A stretch of 64,000 bases of DNA. Origin: Anaeramoeba flamelloides. Lineage: Eukaryota; Metamonada; Anaeramoebidae. The notes under the pieces were generated by a model. The model saw nothing but the letters and a program-made list of their open reading frames with translations. It ran no database searches and was not told where the DNA came from. Position numbers and translations under genes: made by a program. The stretch's first letter is position 1. Each line of letters begins with the position of its first letter. The DNA lies in NCBI GenBank assembly GCA_027625915.1, contig JANTQA010000036.1, positions 6,221,001-6,285,000 on the forward strand, read 5' to 3'. Below, in pieces: positions 10,151-20,265 of this stretch.

Positions 10151-12330
10151 AAATTTTTTTTGATACTTATGGGATAATATTCCGGCTTCATTTCTTCATA
10201 ATTTCAATAAAATCCAATCTAAAGGTTTTAATACAATTCGATAAGTTGCCAGTGTAATCCTTGAAAGATCATCAATTCAGTAATGTTGGTGGTTCCACCT
10301 AATCTTTTTTAGGGTGATTAACATATGGCTATTCTTATTTTATGACCCGCGCAATTAAAAAAATGACCAACACCTTATTTATTGAGTTAAAAGAAACTAG
10401 GTTTAGAGATCTTGTTCTGTTTAAATATAAATTAGATTTTTTTTTTGGAATAATTTGGTAATTTTGCGGACAATCCTTTTAAAATATCTTAATCTACCTT
10501 TACATTGATAAATTTCAAAAATCAGATTACAACTAAACAATTTTAAAATCATCTGACCCTATTATAAGGAATTACATATGTTTAAAGGGTTTGAACTGAT
10601 ATTATTTGAAAAAATTTAATTTGAAAAATTGAAATCTTTTTTTTTAACATTTTTTCACATTTTCTTTTTTGTTTTTTTTTTTGAAAAATAATACACAATG
10701 CAATTTTTTTTTTATTACACCATTGATAGTCACTTGGTAAAAATGTGTTATTACAATGTAACTGATAAAGTAAAAACAATTGCAGAGAAACCATATTTAT
10801 TACTATTGGAATTTTATTTGATCTTCAATAGTAGATCAAAATGAACATTTATTGTTTTTTGCCAATTGGCTCTCTACTAATTCTGGGTTTTTCATTTAAT
10901 TTAAGAAAATCCATTGAATTTTTAGTTATATTTCTGGCTGATATCAACTATTCTGCTGTGTTTATTATTCTGGTTCATTCTTATAATTTCTTCAAAGATC
11001 AATGATAAACAATAATAGATTTTTGAGAAAAAATGCTGGATACGTTTAACCATAACCAAGTTTAGTTTAATTAAAATCATTTCCAATAATCATATAGTTT
11101 ATATTTCCCGGGTCAATATTCTCTAAAAATAGTACAGATAGGGCTAGTATCAATATTAAAAAAAAAATCATATTGAAAATTCCAATTACTTTTTTCAAAA
11201 ATTACTTAATTTTTTAGTATTAAACAATTTTTTTATTCATTTCACTGAAAAATCTGAAAAAAAAATCCTAAAATTTCCACTATTTTCAATTTTATTAAAT
11301 TAATAATCTTCGAAATAATTATTATTGATTAATTTATTGTGTTTTGACCTTTGAAATAATATAAAAAATGGAAAATAGTTTCAAATAAAAACTCAAATGT
11401 TTTTAAATTCAGATTGTTAATCGGAGATTGGGTTGTAAAAAAAAAATATTTTCTTAAAAAAAATCATAATTAGTTAGTTTCTACCACTATGGATTCTAAA
11501 ATGGAAATATCTTTTTAATGAAGGATGATTAGATTAACAGACCATATTTAAATGTGTCAAAAATTTTGATTAGTAAAAATATTTGTTGATTTTTTTTAAT
11601 TTATAATGATCTTTGTATTAATAAAAAACTGTAAAAAATTATAGAAAAAAAGCTCCAAATCAATACACATTCAAAGGAAGAATCATTACATATTCATACT
11701 TCAACATTGAAAGATATCTATCTTAATTATTTCTTGAAAGGATAATTAATAGTCAAAAAAAGTTCTTTTTTTAAAGGTTTTAAATCTATAACCAATATAG
11801 AAGATTAGTTGAAAAAAATATTTGGATATTGTAAAGATCTAGATAAAACCACTCGTTATATAAAAAGGAAAAAAAAATAACCAACCATATTGTCTTAATG
11901 TTGGTAATAATTGAGTAAATATTGAAAAGAAAAAAACCAAAAAATAGATTCCTAAAAAGCACTGAATATTATATTTTAGAGATTTGGGTCTAACTCTTCT
12001 TATTCCTTTCTTTATTATATTTGGGACAGGAAATTCAAAAAAAAAAACAAAATTACAATTAAAAATTGTAATATTTATTACAAAATCAAAAAATAAATAT
12101 TTTTCAATAATATTTATCAAGGATTTTTTAAATAATTTTAATTTCGGACCACTAATATTAATTATATTTAAATACAAACTTCTACGATTTTGGAAGAATC
12201 AGTAATTAATACAACCTTCCAAAAAACTGTAAAAAGAAAAAAAAAAAGAGAGAAAAAAACTAAATAAAATCAAAAACTTAATTCAATTGTTTTAAATTCT
12301 GAAAAATCTGATAGCTCATTTCTTGAGGTT
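10151..12330. other. AT-rich spacer with one orphan open frame
   Basis: No domain or splice-supported exon was found. The only frame of note runs on the minus strand from about 12177 to 11839 (TTG-initiated, 112 codons) and reads as one or two membrane-like helices (IQCFLGIYFLVFFFSIFTQL) before a possible donor in ...CAATATG|GTTGGT. The opposite strand is open too, so composition alone could explain it. Nothing else stands out. Confidence 0.4.
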
Positions 12331-12760
12331 TTTTGAATTATCTGTAAATTATTCTAGGTTTTTTTGATGTTTTATATTTTATTTATGAAGTGTTCTAGGT
12401 TTTTTTTAATTTTTGAAATAAACAAAAAATTTTAATAAATTTTCGGTTCATTTCAAAAAGTAAAAAAAACCTAACGAAAATCTCTTGATATTCTAAATAA
12501 ATAGAAAACTCTTAAAAACACAACGAAAATCTATTGATTTTTCAAATAAACAGAAAACTTAAGAAAAGCTAACATTAGTTTTTTTTTTAATTTAAAAAAT
12601 CAAAATAAAATTAATAAATTCTCTATTTTTCTAAAATTAAAAAAAAAAAACAACGAAACTTTCTATGTTTTTTTTTAACTCATAAATTAGAAGAAAATTT
12701 CCAATTCTTCTTTTTATATCTTAAATTAAAAAAAAACTAAAGACATTTCTAACTAGTCTA
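12330..12760. repeat. Fold-back repeat cluster FB-1
   Basis: A chain of units built on AAGTGTTCTAGGTTTTTTT and TTTTATTTATGAAGTGTTCT, followed by partly inverse units (AAAAAACCTAACGAAAATCT). The central part AAAATTTTAATAAATTTTCG also occurs at 33853-33872 in a much better preserved palindrome. Related clusters lie at 27560-28000, 33640-33990 and 34890-35565. No coding capacity. Confidence 0.55.
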
Positions 12761-13580
12761 ATTCAAAAACCCATTATAATTATAATTATAAATTTCAAGT
12801 TTCAAGACACTTTAAATTCTTTTTAATTGAATTAATTTTATTGTTAATTCTTTTGTTAAAATTTAGTAGTTTTTCAAGACAATGTATAAATATTTTTTTT
12901 TAATTTATCTTTGAATTTAAATCTCTTTTAATGCAACGAAATTACAAAATTTCGGATTTAATTTCTGTTTTATCAATAAGAACTGATGAACAAACAATTA
13001 TTTATTAATCTAATCTCAAAAATTAGATATAATTATATCTTCTTTACTTAATGTTATTTTTAATTCCTAATGAGAAAAACTTTTATTTGCAAAAGTTTTG
13101 AACAGTAAAATTTCTTTTATTATTAAAAAATTTCCAAATTTGAATTTCGAAATCCTACTTATATTTAATTCATCTAATTCAATATTTTTTAATGAAAATA
13201 AGAATTTTTTAAATTTCTCCTCAAAAAAAAGTATTTATTAGATGTATTTATTTGATTTTAAATTATTTATTTTCCATTTATTCAGAGAAATAAATTTAAT
13301 TCTGAATCTCATGATTTAAATTTTTTTATCATATTTTCTTTTTCTTTTAGTTGAATTTTTTGAATTTTTTTTTTTGATTTCAATAATTAAACAGTTTTAC
13401 TCAAATCTTTTGAAGTAATATACTTTAGAGTGTTTTATTTTGATCAAAATATTAGCAAAAAGAATATCAAAAACAAATTTATTAAAAAATGTTTTACTAA
13501 AATAATAATAAAGATTGACTGGTTCATTTTTAAGCGAATTGTAATTAAATATTTCCGCCAATAATCCAGTTTAATTCAAA

Positions 13581-14124
13581 TAAACAAAAAAAAAAAACAA
13601 AATTTTAAACACACTTAATATAGTTAAAAGAATCACCAAGAATATAATTTCCTTGAATTTTGAAATAAATTTGATTTTTTAAAAATATGAAAATCATTTT
13701 TTCAACTTTGAGTTTTTTTATTCCTTTGATTTTTTGAATTATGTAACCTAGTTGCTTTCGATCATTAATTTTTTTGAAGGTGTGATATTAAATTAAATTT
13801 GATTTCTTCAAAACAGAAGAAATCAAATAAAACGAGTTGAAAGTATCTAACCATTTGATCAATCAATAATCTTTATAGGATACTTGTAAAAATTACCTAT
13901 ACATTTTTTTGTTTTACTCTCTCCAAAATTTTTAACACACTTATAATTTATTAGTATTGGTAATTATTTATTTTTTGTTTTTATGATCTTTTAATTTAAA
14001 AAAAATTCTGTATATTTCAATTATGGAATCGTTTTAATTTGGTATTTCTTGAAGAAGTGATTAAATAAGATTTTTTTTACAAAAATTGAATTTTGGTAGG
14101 TGAAAAATTTTGAATTGAAGTTTA
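13581..14124. mobile_element. M1 element, copy D (diverged, about 544 bp)
   Basis: Same orientation as the copy at 50867-51405. Preserved blocks include GAAAATCATTTTTTCAACTT, TTTGATCAATCAATAATC, TTTTTTGTTTTACTCTCTCC followed by AAAATTTTTAACACAC, and the terminal AATTTTGAATTGAAGTTTA. The ends match the TAAAC...GTTTA pattern of the family. Divergence from copies A and B is clear but the element is full length. Confidence 0.65.
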
Positions 14125-14772
14125 TATACTTTTAATTTAGGTGTAAGTGATGAAGGTTTAGGATTGGAATATTGGAATATTTTTTTTTACTGAAAATAAC
14201 TTTTTTTTATGATTTGATTTTATTGTTTGATTCTAAATTCCCACTAAAAAAATTCAATAATATCAAATTGAGCATTCGTTCATGTAAAAATTATTCAATA
14301 TCATTAAAAAATTAAGAAGAAGATACTAATTTCTTTTTCCAATTGAAAGCCCAAAGAGTAATCATTTTTTATTTTCGAATATTTTAAAGTAATACAAAAA
14401 ATAAAACTGAAAAAAACATAAACCATATTTTCCATAAAAAAAAAAAAAATAGTCAGTTAATAGTAGACACTCATCACCCCCATCAAAATAAAAGGAGGGC
14501 ATTTACATTAAGAATTTGTTAGATTTCTCATCTTTTAAGTCAAAATGCTGGTAATAGGTTATAATAATGAGAGTAGAGATATCTAAAAAAAATTTTTTTT
14601 CCCACCATTTAATTTCTTAACATGATTGTATCACCTATTTCATCTCAACAATTTTATAAAATTATATTTAACCAATGAAAAAAAAATCAAAATTTTCAAA
14701 AGATAATAAAAGCAATTCCTTCAAAAACCAACTTTTAAATAATAAAAAAGATTAATATTATTGTAAAAAAAA

Positions 14773-14855
14773 ATAATAAATGAATAAAAGAACAAATGAA
14801 TAAATGAATAAATGAATAAATGAATAAACGAATAAACGAATAAACGAATAAAAGA
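14773..14855 (+). repeat. 4/8-bp microsatellite (AATAAATG/AATAAACG)
   Basis: Tandem AATGAATAAATGAATAAATG-type units shading into AATAAACG units, about 80 bp, ending some 50 bp before the stop codon of the coiled-coil gene. It lies in that gene's probable 3' untranslated or flanking region. Confidence 0.8.
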
Positions 14856-14903
14856 AAAAATAAATCAACGAGGAAATGGATAAATGAGAAAATTAACAAA
14901 AGA

Positions 14904-16139
14904 TTAAAACCTTATATAAACAGACAAAGCTTTACGAACGACCTTCCTTTCACACTTTACTCCAGGGAAAAGAATGAAAAATTGACCCTTTTTTTGATCT
15001 CCAATCAATTGGTGGAATTTTGGATCAAAGTCAAGGTTCTTTTTAATTTTTTTAGATTTACACGTAAAAATGGAAGAATTCGGATCGACAATCAAAATTT
15101 TCCAAAAGAAATGGCACGTCGAGAAAATAAACTCACGAATTTTTTTTCTGATTTGTATTTGATACAAAGTGATTTCTGTGAATTCTTGTGTCACCAAACC
15201 TAAAAGGTTTTGTTTTTGGTTTTCAAAAATAGTTTTGTGAGATTTATTCTTAATCTTGCGAAAAAAATTGTCAATCAAGATGTTTTCTTTCAATGGTTCA
15301 ATTGCAAGGATGTGATAAAATTTCTGATTAAAATCGAGATTAAATTGCTTCATGACCTTGAAGCACCTCTCTGAAATGGGTAAAAGGATATTTGTGATAT
15401 TGGAAAGCTTTTTTGATTCGAGATCAAAAAAGGATTCAATGTTATCCTCAATGACTGAATAAAAGGAGTTTGCCACGCGGTTGGCCTGTAAAAGGTAGAT
15501 CGAATATTCAAAGGAGTTTAGCGTATCGCGTGAGATTTGTAGTTTGTTTGATTCAATTTTGATTCTTTTTTTTTTTTGGTTGAAACCTTCACGCGATTTT
15601 TTAAGTTCCTGTGTTTCTTTTTTGATTAGACGATCATATTTTTTGTTTTCACTTTCATAATCTTCTTTTTCCAACCTCAAATCGTTTCTTTCTTTTTGTA
15701 ACTTTTGAATATTTTCATTGATTGTCTTTTTTTTTTGGTTTTGGAATTTTTTGAATTGATTGTTCATCTGTTTCACTTTTTTTTTCGTGTTTTCCTCGAG
15801 CTTTGTTCGGTTTTTTTTCAGTTCCAGATAGTAGCGGTACAAGTTTTGAATTTCATGGTCGTTGATACCTTCCCTTAGTTTCTTTTTTTGCTCTTTCTCT
15901 TTTCTCTTTTTGTTTTCTTCCTCATCCATTTGGTCCATCATAGCACTTTCCCTTAGCCTTCCTCTGCCCCACATTAGGCTTCCTTCTTGATCCATTTTCC
16001 TTTCTCTTTCTCTTTCTCTTTCTCTTTCTCTTTCTCTTTCTCTTTCTCTTTCTCTTTCTCTTTCTCTTTCTCTTCCTCTTCCTCTTTCTCTTTCTCTTTG
16101 CCATTCCTTTTCCCTTTCTTCTTTCTCATCCCAACTCAT
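14904..16139 (-). CDS. Coiled-coil protein with ER-dipeptide head
   Basis: An intronless 411-residue frame with an ATG at 16139 and a TAA stop. After MSWDEKEEREKEWQ comes a nearly pure Arg-Glu repeat (residues about 15-47), encoded by a CTTTCT hexamer array. Residues about 75-215 are rich in E, K, Q and N with heptad-like spacing and read as a long coiled coil (KLQKERNDLRLEKEDYESEN). The last 190 residues are a mixed globular-looking domain: ISRDTLNSFEYSIYLLQANR, ...ICHFFWK-like hydrophobic segment..., ending KALSVYIRF. I do not recognise that domain; an Atg14/UVRAG-like autophagy subunit was considered because of the coiled coil plus C-terminal layout, but no diagnostic motif is visible. A long, less AT-rich frame and protein-like composition make it a real gene. 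The hexamer head should vary in length between alleles. Confidence 0.75.
   Translation of the reverse strand: MSWDEKEEREKEWQRERERGRGRERERERERERERERERERERERERKMDQEGSLMWGRGRLRESAMMDQMDEEENKKRKEKEQKKKLREGINDHEIQNLYRYYLELKKNRTKLEENTKKKVKQMNNQFKKFQNQKKKTINENIQKLQKERNDLRLEKEDYESENKKYDRLIKKETQELKKSREGFNQKKKRIKIESNKLQISRDTLNSFEYSIYLLQANRVANSFYSVIEDNIESFFDLESKKLSNITNILLPISERCFKVMKQFNLDFNQKFYHILAIEPLKENILIDNFFRKIKNKSHKTIFENQKQNLLGLVTQEFTEITLYQIQIRKKIREFIFSTCHFFWKILIVDPNSSIFTCKSKKIKKNLDFDPKFHQLIGDQKKGQFFILFPGVKCERKVVRKALSVYIRF
15999..16100 (-). repeat. Hexamer array (CTTTCT) inside the coiled-coil gene
   Basis: About 17 tandem CTTTCT units on the plus strand, read on the minus strand as alternating Arg and Glu codons (AGA/GAA). 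A few CTTCCT variants near the 3' side insert Gly/Arg. Similar in-frame hexamer arrays occur in the EDC4 gene (TTTCCG giving Thr-Glu; TTTTTC giving Lys-Glu). Confidence 0.9.
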
Positions 16140-17381
16140 CTTGATTTTGCTGTTTTGATTTTTAAAGAATAAGGTTTGGTGATTTTAAAAAAAAATAAAA
16201 AATTATTTCTTTTACTTTCGTCAAGTGAAAATGAGATTGTTTTTATTCGGTAAAACAAAAAATGTACTTTTTTTCAAATATAATGTTTGAAATAATATTT
16301 TTTATCTCCCAATAAAGACTTTTCTACGAAACTATTTTTCTAATCCTTGAATATTTTTGATTTAAGGGTTTAATGTCACCCTAGATTTCTTGACAATTAA
16401 AGTATTTTGTAATTGGGTGCAAATAATAAGAGTGTGCCATGGTTCAAATAGTTTCTGTGATTCTTAAAAATCTTTTATAATTATTTTTGAACAATAAATA
16501 TTAGAGTTTTCTACTAATAATCACAATTAAAAATTTGTTATTTTGGAAATTTTTTTTTTAAATGACTTTTCCAAAAACTAAAAATAGAAACTCCAAATAA
16601 TAATATTACCCATATTCAATAATTCATTTTTAGAACTTTAAAAAGTAATTATTTTTTTTTAATTTTTTAATTTTAAGGATTAACCGAATAATCATCTACA
16701 TAAAAACCCAAAGACTGGTTATTTTTGTTTCGTTACCATAAATCCAATTGCCACATCAATGTGTTTCCAATATTACCAAAATAATTGGTTAAAAAAAACT
16801 ATCGGTTAATTATTTAATTATTTAACAAAAATTGAAATTTTTAACAATAAATTTACATTTGACTACAAATTTAAAAAGTTTATTATTTTTTTTAAACCAA
16901 AATTAAAAAAATGAAAAGAAATAACCATTTTTCTAAACATATTTATATTGGTTATAACCAGAAAAAAAATCTTTGAATAGATAATACTATACTAACTATT
17001 AGTATTATTTTTTTGTCCAATTTATATTAATTTGAGATATGATAAAGTTGTTTGTTAAAATATCAATATGAAAAAATAGAAGAGATGAGTGGATCTGAAG
17101 AAATATGAATTTTCTAAAGATCTTAATTAACTGGTTTTATTTTTTATTAAAAAAAAAAAATTTAATTCAAAAAGTGTTGTTATTGGTTAATGTTATTTGT
17201 TTTGAGTGTTAAAAGAGGAAAATGAAAATAACCTTTGAAAAATGTAATAATTTTTTAAAGTTGATTTTTTAGTTGAGAGTAATTACTTTTTAAACTTTTC
17301 TAAGAATTTAAAAATTCGTCTAGCTTTAAAGATCTAAAATGTATAAAAAAAACTTTTCAGAATTCATTTTAAATATTTCTC
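16140..17381. other. AT-rich spacer upstream of the coiled-coil gene
   Basis: Poly(A/T)-rich sequence with no open frame of interest and no recognised element. It should contain the promoter of the minus-strand coiled-coil gene, but I cannot point to a specific motif. Confidence 0.5.
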
Positions 17382-17914
17382 TAAACTAAATTCTAAATAT
17401 TTGGACAAAGTTTAAACAATTGGGAGAATAAAAATACTTCACTTTACAATTAATTTGGAAATAATTTTGATTTTAGAAACTATTTCATTTTTTTTTTTAT
17501 TTTTTGTTTTCATTTATTTTTTTTACCTGTTACCAAATCTATTTTGTAAGATCTGAGAATTTTTTTATAAGGTTGATAAAAGTCAGTGTTGAGTTTATTA
17601 AATAGAAAAATCACATTTAATTGGTTAGGTGGTATCTTGTCATTCAATCGATCAATAATTATTGGTAAAATATCAATAAAATTCACCAATATGTTTTTTG
17701 TTCCACTCTTTTCCTGATTTTTGACACACCAGTTTTTAATTTTTTGGTTTTATAATTTTTTTCTTTTATTTGAATTAAAAATGATTACTTTAAAACCATT
17801 AATACTATGTTATCTTAAATGTGATTTTATATTACTTTTGAAAAAATATAATAGATTTGGTTTTTTTTTCTATTTTTGATTTTGGGTGTGTCCAAATTTT
17901 TGGAACTGGTGTTA
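17382..17914. mobile_element. M1 element, copy E (strongly diverged)
   Basis: Left end TAAACTAAATTCTAAATATT and right end GATTTTGGGTGTGTCCAAAT are recognisable versions of the M1 ends. Interior markers (TTTTTTGTTCCACTCTTTTC, ATCGATCAATAATTATT) are in the expected order and orientation. One of the oldest-looking copies. Confidence 0.5.
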
Positions 17915-18039
17915 TATGTTGATAATTAATCATTTTTAATTGAAGGTCCTCACTATTTAAACAAATAACAACCCACACAATTTGACTCTTTGTTTCAACA
18001 ATAGGCAAAATATTTTTCTTTCTGGGTGCCATAAATATC

Positions 18040-18375
18040 ACCCTATCAAGAATAATTTATTGCTTATTTTCTCAACTTTGTACTATTCAAAAAAGATATT
18101 TTGCAAGTTTGAAATCGATTGTTGATAATTCAACCTTTAAATTTGTAGCAAAATTCAGATTTTATTTCTGAATTTATTGGGTTTTTTATTAAAAAAAGTA
18201 CATTTGTTTTCTTCATTTTTTGGAAATATTTCAACGAATATATTTTAAATAAATACCATAGACATTGATTCACATATTTTTAATATTTTACTTAATTTTA
18301 TATAGTTAATAAACGAATAGAACCATCAAAAAATATGATTTCTTATGAAATGTTAAAAAAAATACACAACCTCTT
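18040..18375. mobile_element. M6 element, partial copy d
   Basis: The stretch TTTTTTGGAAATATTTCAAC ... ATTGATTCACATATTTTTAA ... ATTTCTTATGAAATGTTAAA follows the same order as the right third of the M6 copy at 53637-54222. The left part is not recognisable, so this copy is truncated or very diverged. Confidence 0.4.
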
Positions 18376-18667
18376 CAGAAATAAAGTACAAATAAGAATG
18401 AACAAAAAATTTTCAAATCAAAAAACAAAAAAAGGAAAAAAAGGAAAAAAAAATATTGAATTTTATAACTTCAAAATCAATCTTAATTATGGACATACAA
18501 TAGATGAATACCTTGAAGATTCATTAAAGTCTTTCATTATTAACAAAAAACTTACTAAAGATAGCATATTTTGTAATAATTATGTTGGATTTTTTATTGT
18601 GATTTCTAAAAATGAATTTTACTTTGATGGGTTTTCCCAAATTATTTCTAGTATCTTTTGTATTTAG
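18335..18667 (+). CDS. Orphan open frame, 110 codons, doubtful
   Basis: ATG at 18335 opens a lysine- and asparagine-rich frame (KKFSNQKTKKGKKGKKNIEF, then INLNYGHTIDEYLEDSLKSF). The first codons overlap the end of a partial M6 element, and after the TAA stop the same strand stays protein-like for another 150 bp with interruptions. It could be a decayed gene with a chance start codon, or a real lineage-specific exon. No family recognised. Confidence 0.2.
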   Translation: MISYEMLKKIHNLFRNKVQIRMNKKFSNQKTKKGKKGKKNIEFYNFKINLNYGHTIDEYLEDSLKSFIINKKLTKDSIFCNNYVGFFIVISKNEFYFDGFSQIISSIFCI

Positions 18668-19171
18668 AAAATCCCATAAAAAATTCTAGATTTTCCAAAA
18701 TATTTATTCTACAACAACAAAGGTAAAATATCCAGGTATTTACATTTCTACAATATATATACTTATTTCAACAATTATTTAGATTATTGGTAAACCATTT
18801 TTGAGTCTAATAGACCCAGTTTTATTGAAGAAATAGAACATATCCAATGATTTTAATTCATTATTCTTCTCAAAATGAAATTTCAATATTTAAATCAAAA
18901 TTATTTTTTCTCATTTAGTAATTTTTTTTTTGTTTTTTGATTAATTTTTTTTTGATTTTCTATTTTTTCAAGTTTATATTTTGAAAAAACCCAACTTTCA
19001 AAAAATTAATCTTAATGTATTCTTTGTCAATTTAATTGAAATTAATTTTTTAGGGTTTCATGGCATTTAATTTTTACTATCATTTTTTTTTTTTTTCGAT
19101 ACTTTAAATACTAAAAGAAAATTGTAAAACTTTTAGTTTTACAAAAAAATCAAAAAAAAAAAAAAACACTA

Positions 19172-19535
19172 GGGTAAATAAAAATGTTGTAAAAAAGGAG
19201 ATTTTTTACATTTTTAGAGTTAAATAAGGAGTTTCATGCATTTATCAAAATTTTGGTTGTAGTAAATATAATATCCTAATATCTTAATCGAGTAATAAGA
19301 ATTTTAATCAAAAAATCATTTGGTGAAAACCTGTTTTTATAATTTTAAAAAATCATTTCAACAAGCAATGTATTGATATTCACCAAAGTATTTTATATTG
19401 AAAATCCCTTTGAGCTCAAAAATCAAAGTGGTCATTTCTTTTACTATTATAAAAATTAGGATAAATTTCTGAAACTCTTTATTTATTTCTAAAAATGTAA
19501 AAAACTTTATTTTTAACAACAACTCATATTTAGAC
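19172..19535. mobile_element. M3 element, copy b (diverged)
   Basis: Same order of blocks as 9329-9694: a GTTGTAAAAAA-type end, ATTTTAATCAAAAAATCA, TTTATATTGAAAATCCCTTT, GAGCTCAAAAATCAAA, and the inverse end TGTAAAAAACTTTATTTTTA. Ends have diverged, so the TA flanks are only clear on the left. Confidence 0.6.
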
Positions 19536-20265
19536 TTGTGAATAACTTCTTATTTATTCTTTTTCTACTTCAAAAAAAATACACTGACACATCCATCAAA
19601 ACATATTTTAACAAAATCTTGTAAAGATCAAATTTTTTATTCCCATTTTATGGGATATTGAGAAATTTCTCTAATTATAAGATTGAAAATAAAAATTCAT
19701 TTTTTAATAATTTCGTTATCTTGAGAAAAAGTAAATGTTTAATAGTTAAAGATAAATAAATAAAAATAAATAAAAAAAAAAATAATTAAAGGATATTTCA
19801 TCCTATTTTCAAAGTTTAAACTCATTTTGAAGTCTTAAAATTTATTGTACTATTATACAACAGTTTTATTTAGATGGGCCGATAAGTGAAATTTTTTTTT
19901 TTTTCAGTAACAATATTTTTTATTCTCATATTCAACTTTTGAAAAATTTATATCAGGCATCAAAATTTAAATCACATAAAAATTCAAAAATTATGAACGA
20001 CAAAATAAAAAAGCAAAAAAAAAAAATTCGAAATAATAATTCATTTTTTATTATCTATTTTACAAAAACAAACAAAAAAAAACCAAATATCTAAATAAAA
20101 CTCAATAAAAATCGATTCAATCGAAACAGAATTGATTTTCTCAATATATAAACACAGAAAATTTAAAAAAAAAATAAATCAAAAATAACAATTAAACAAA
20201 AATAAATCAAAAATAAAAAAAAAAAACGCAAAAAAGACAAGAATTCATATGTGGCTCCAAGAGGA

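Noticed and set aside
11984-12205. Plus-strand 73-codon frame
   Set aside because: Both strands are open over the same AT-rich stretch, so neither frame can be trusted; only the minus frame is mentioned, at low weight.
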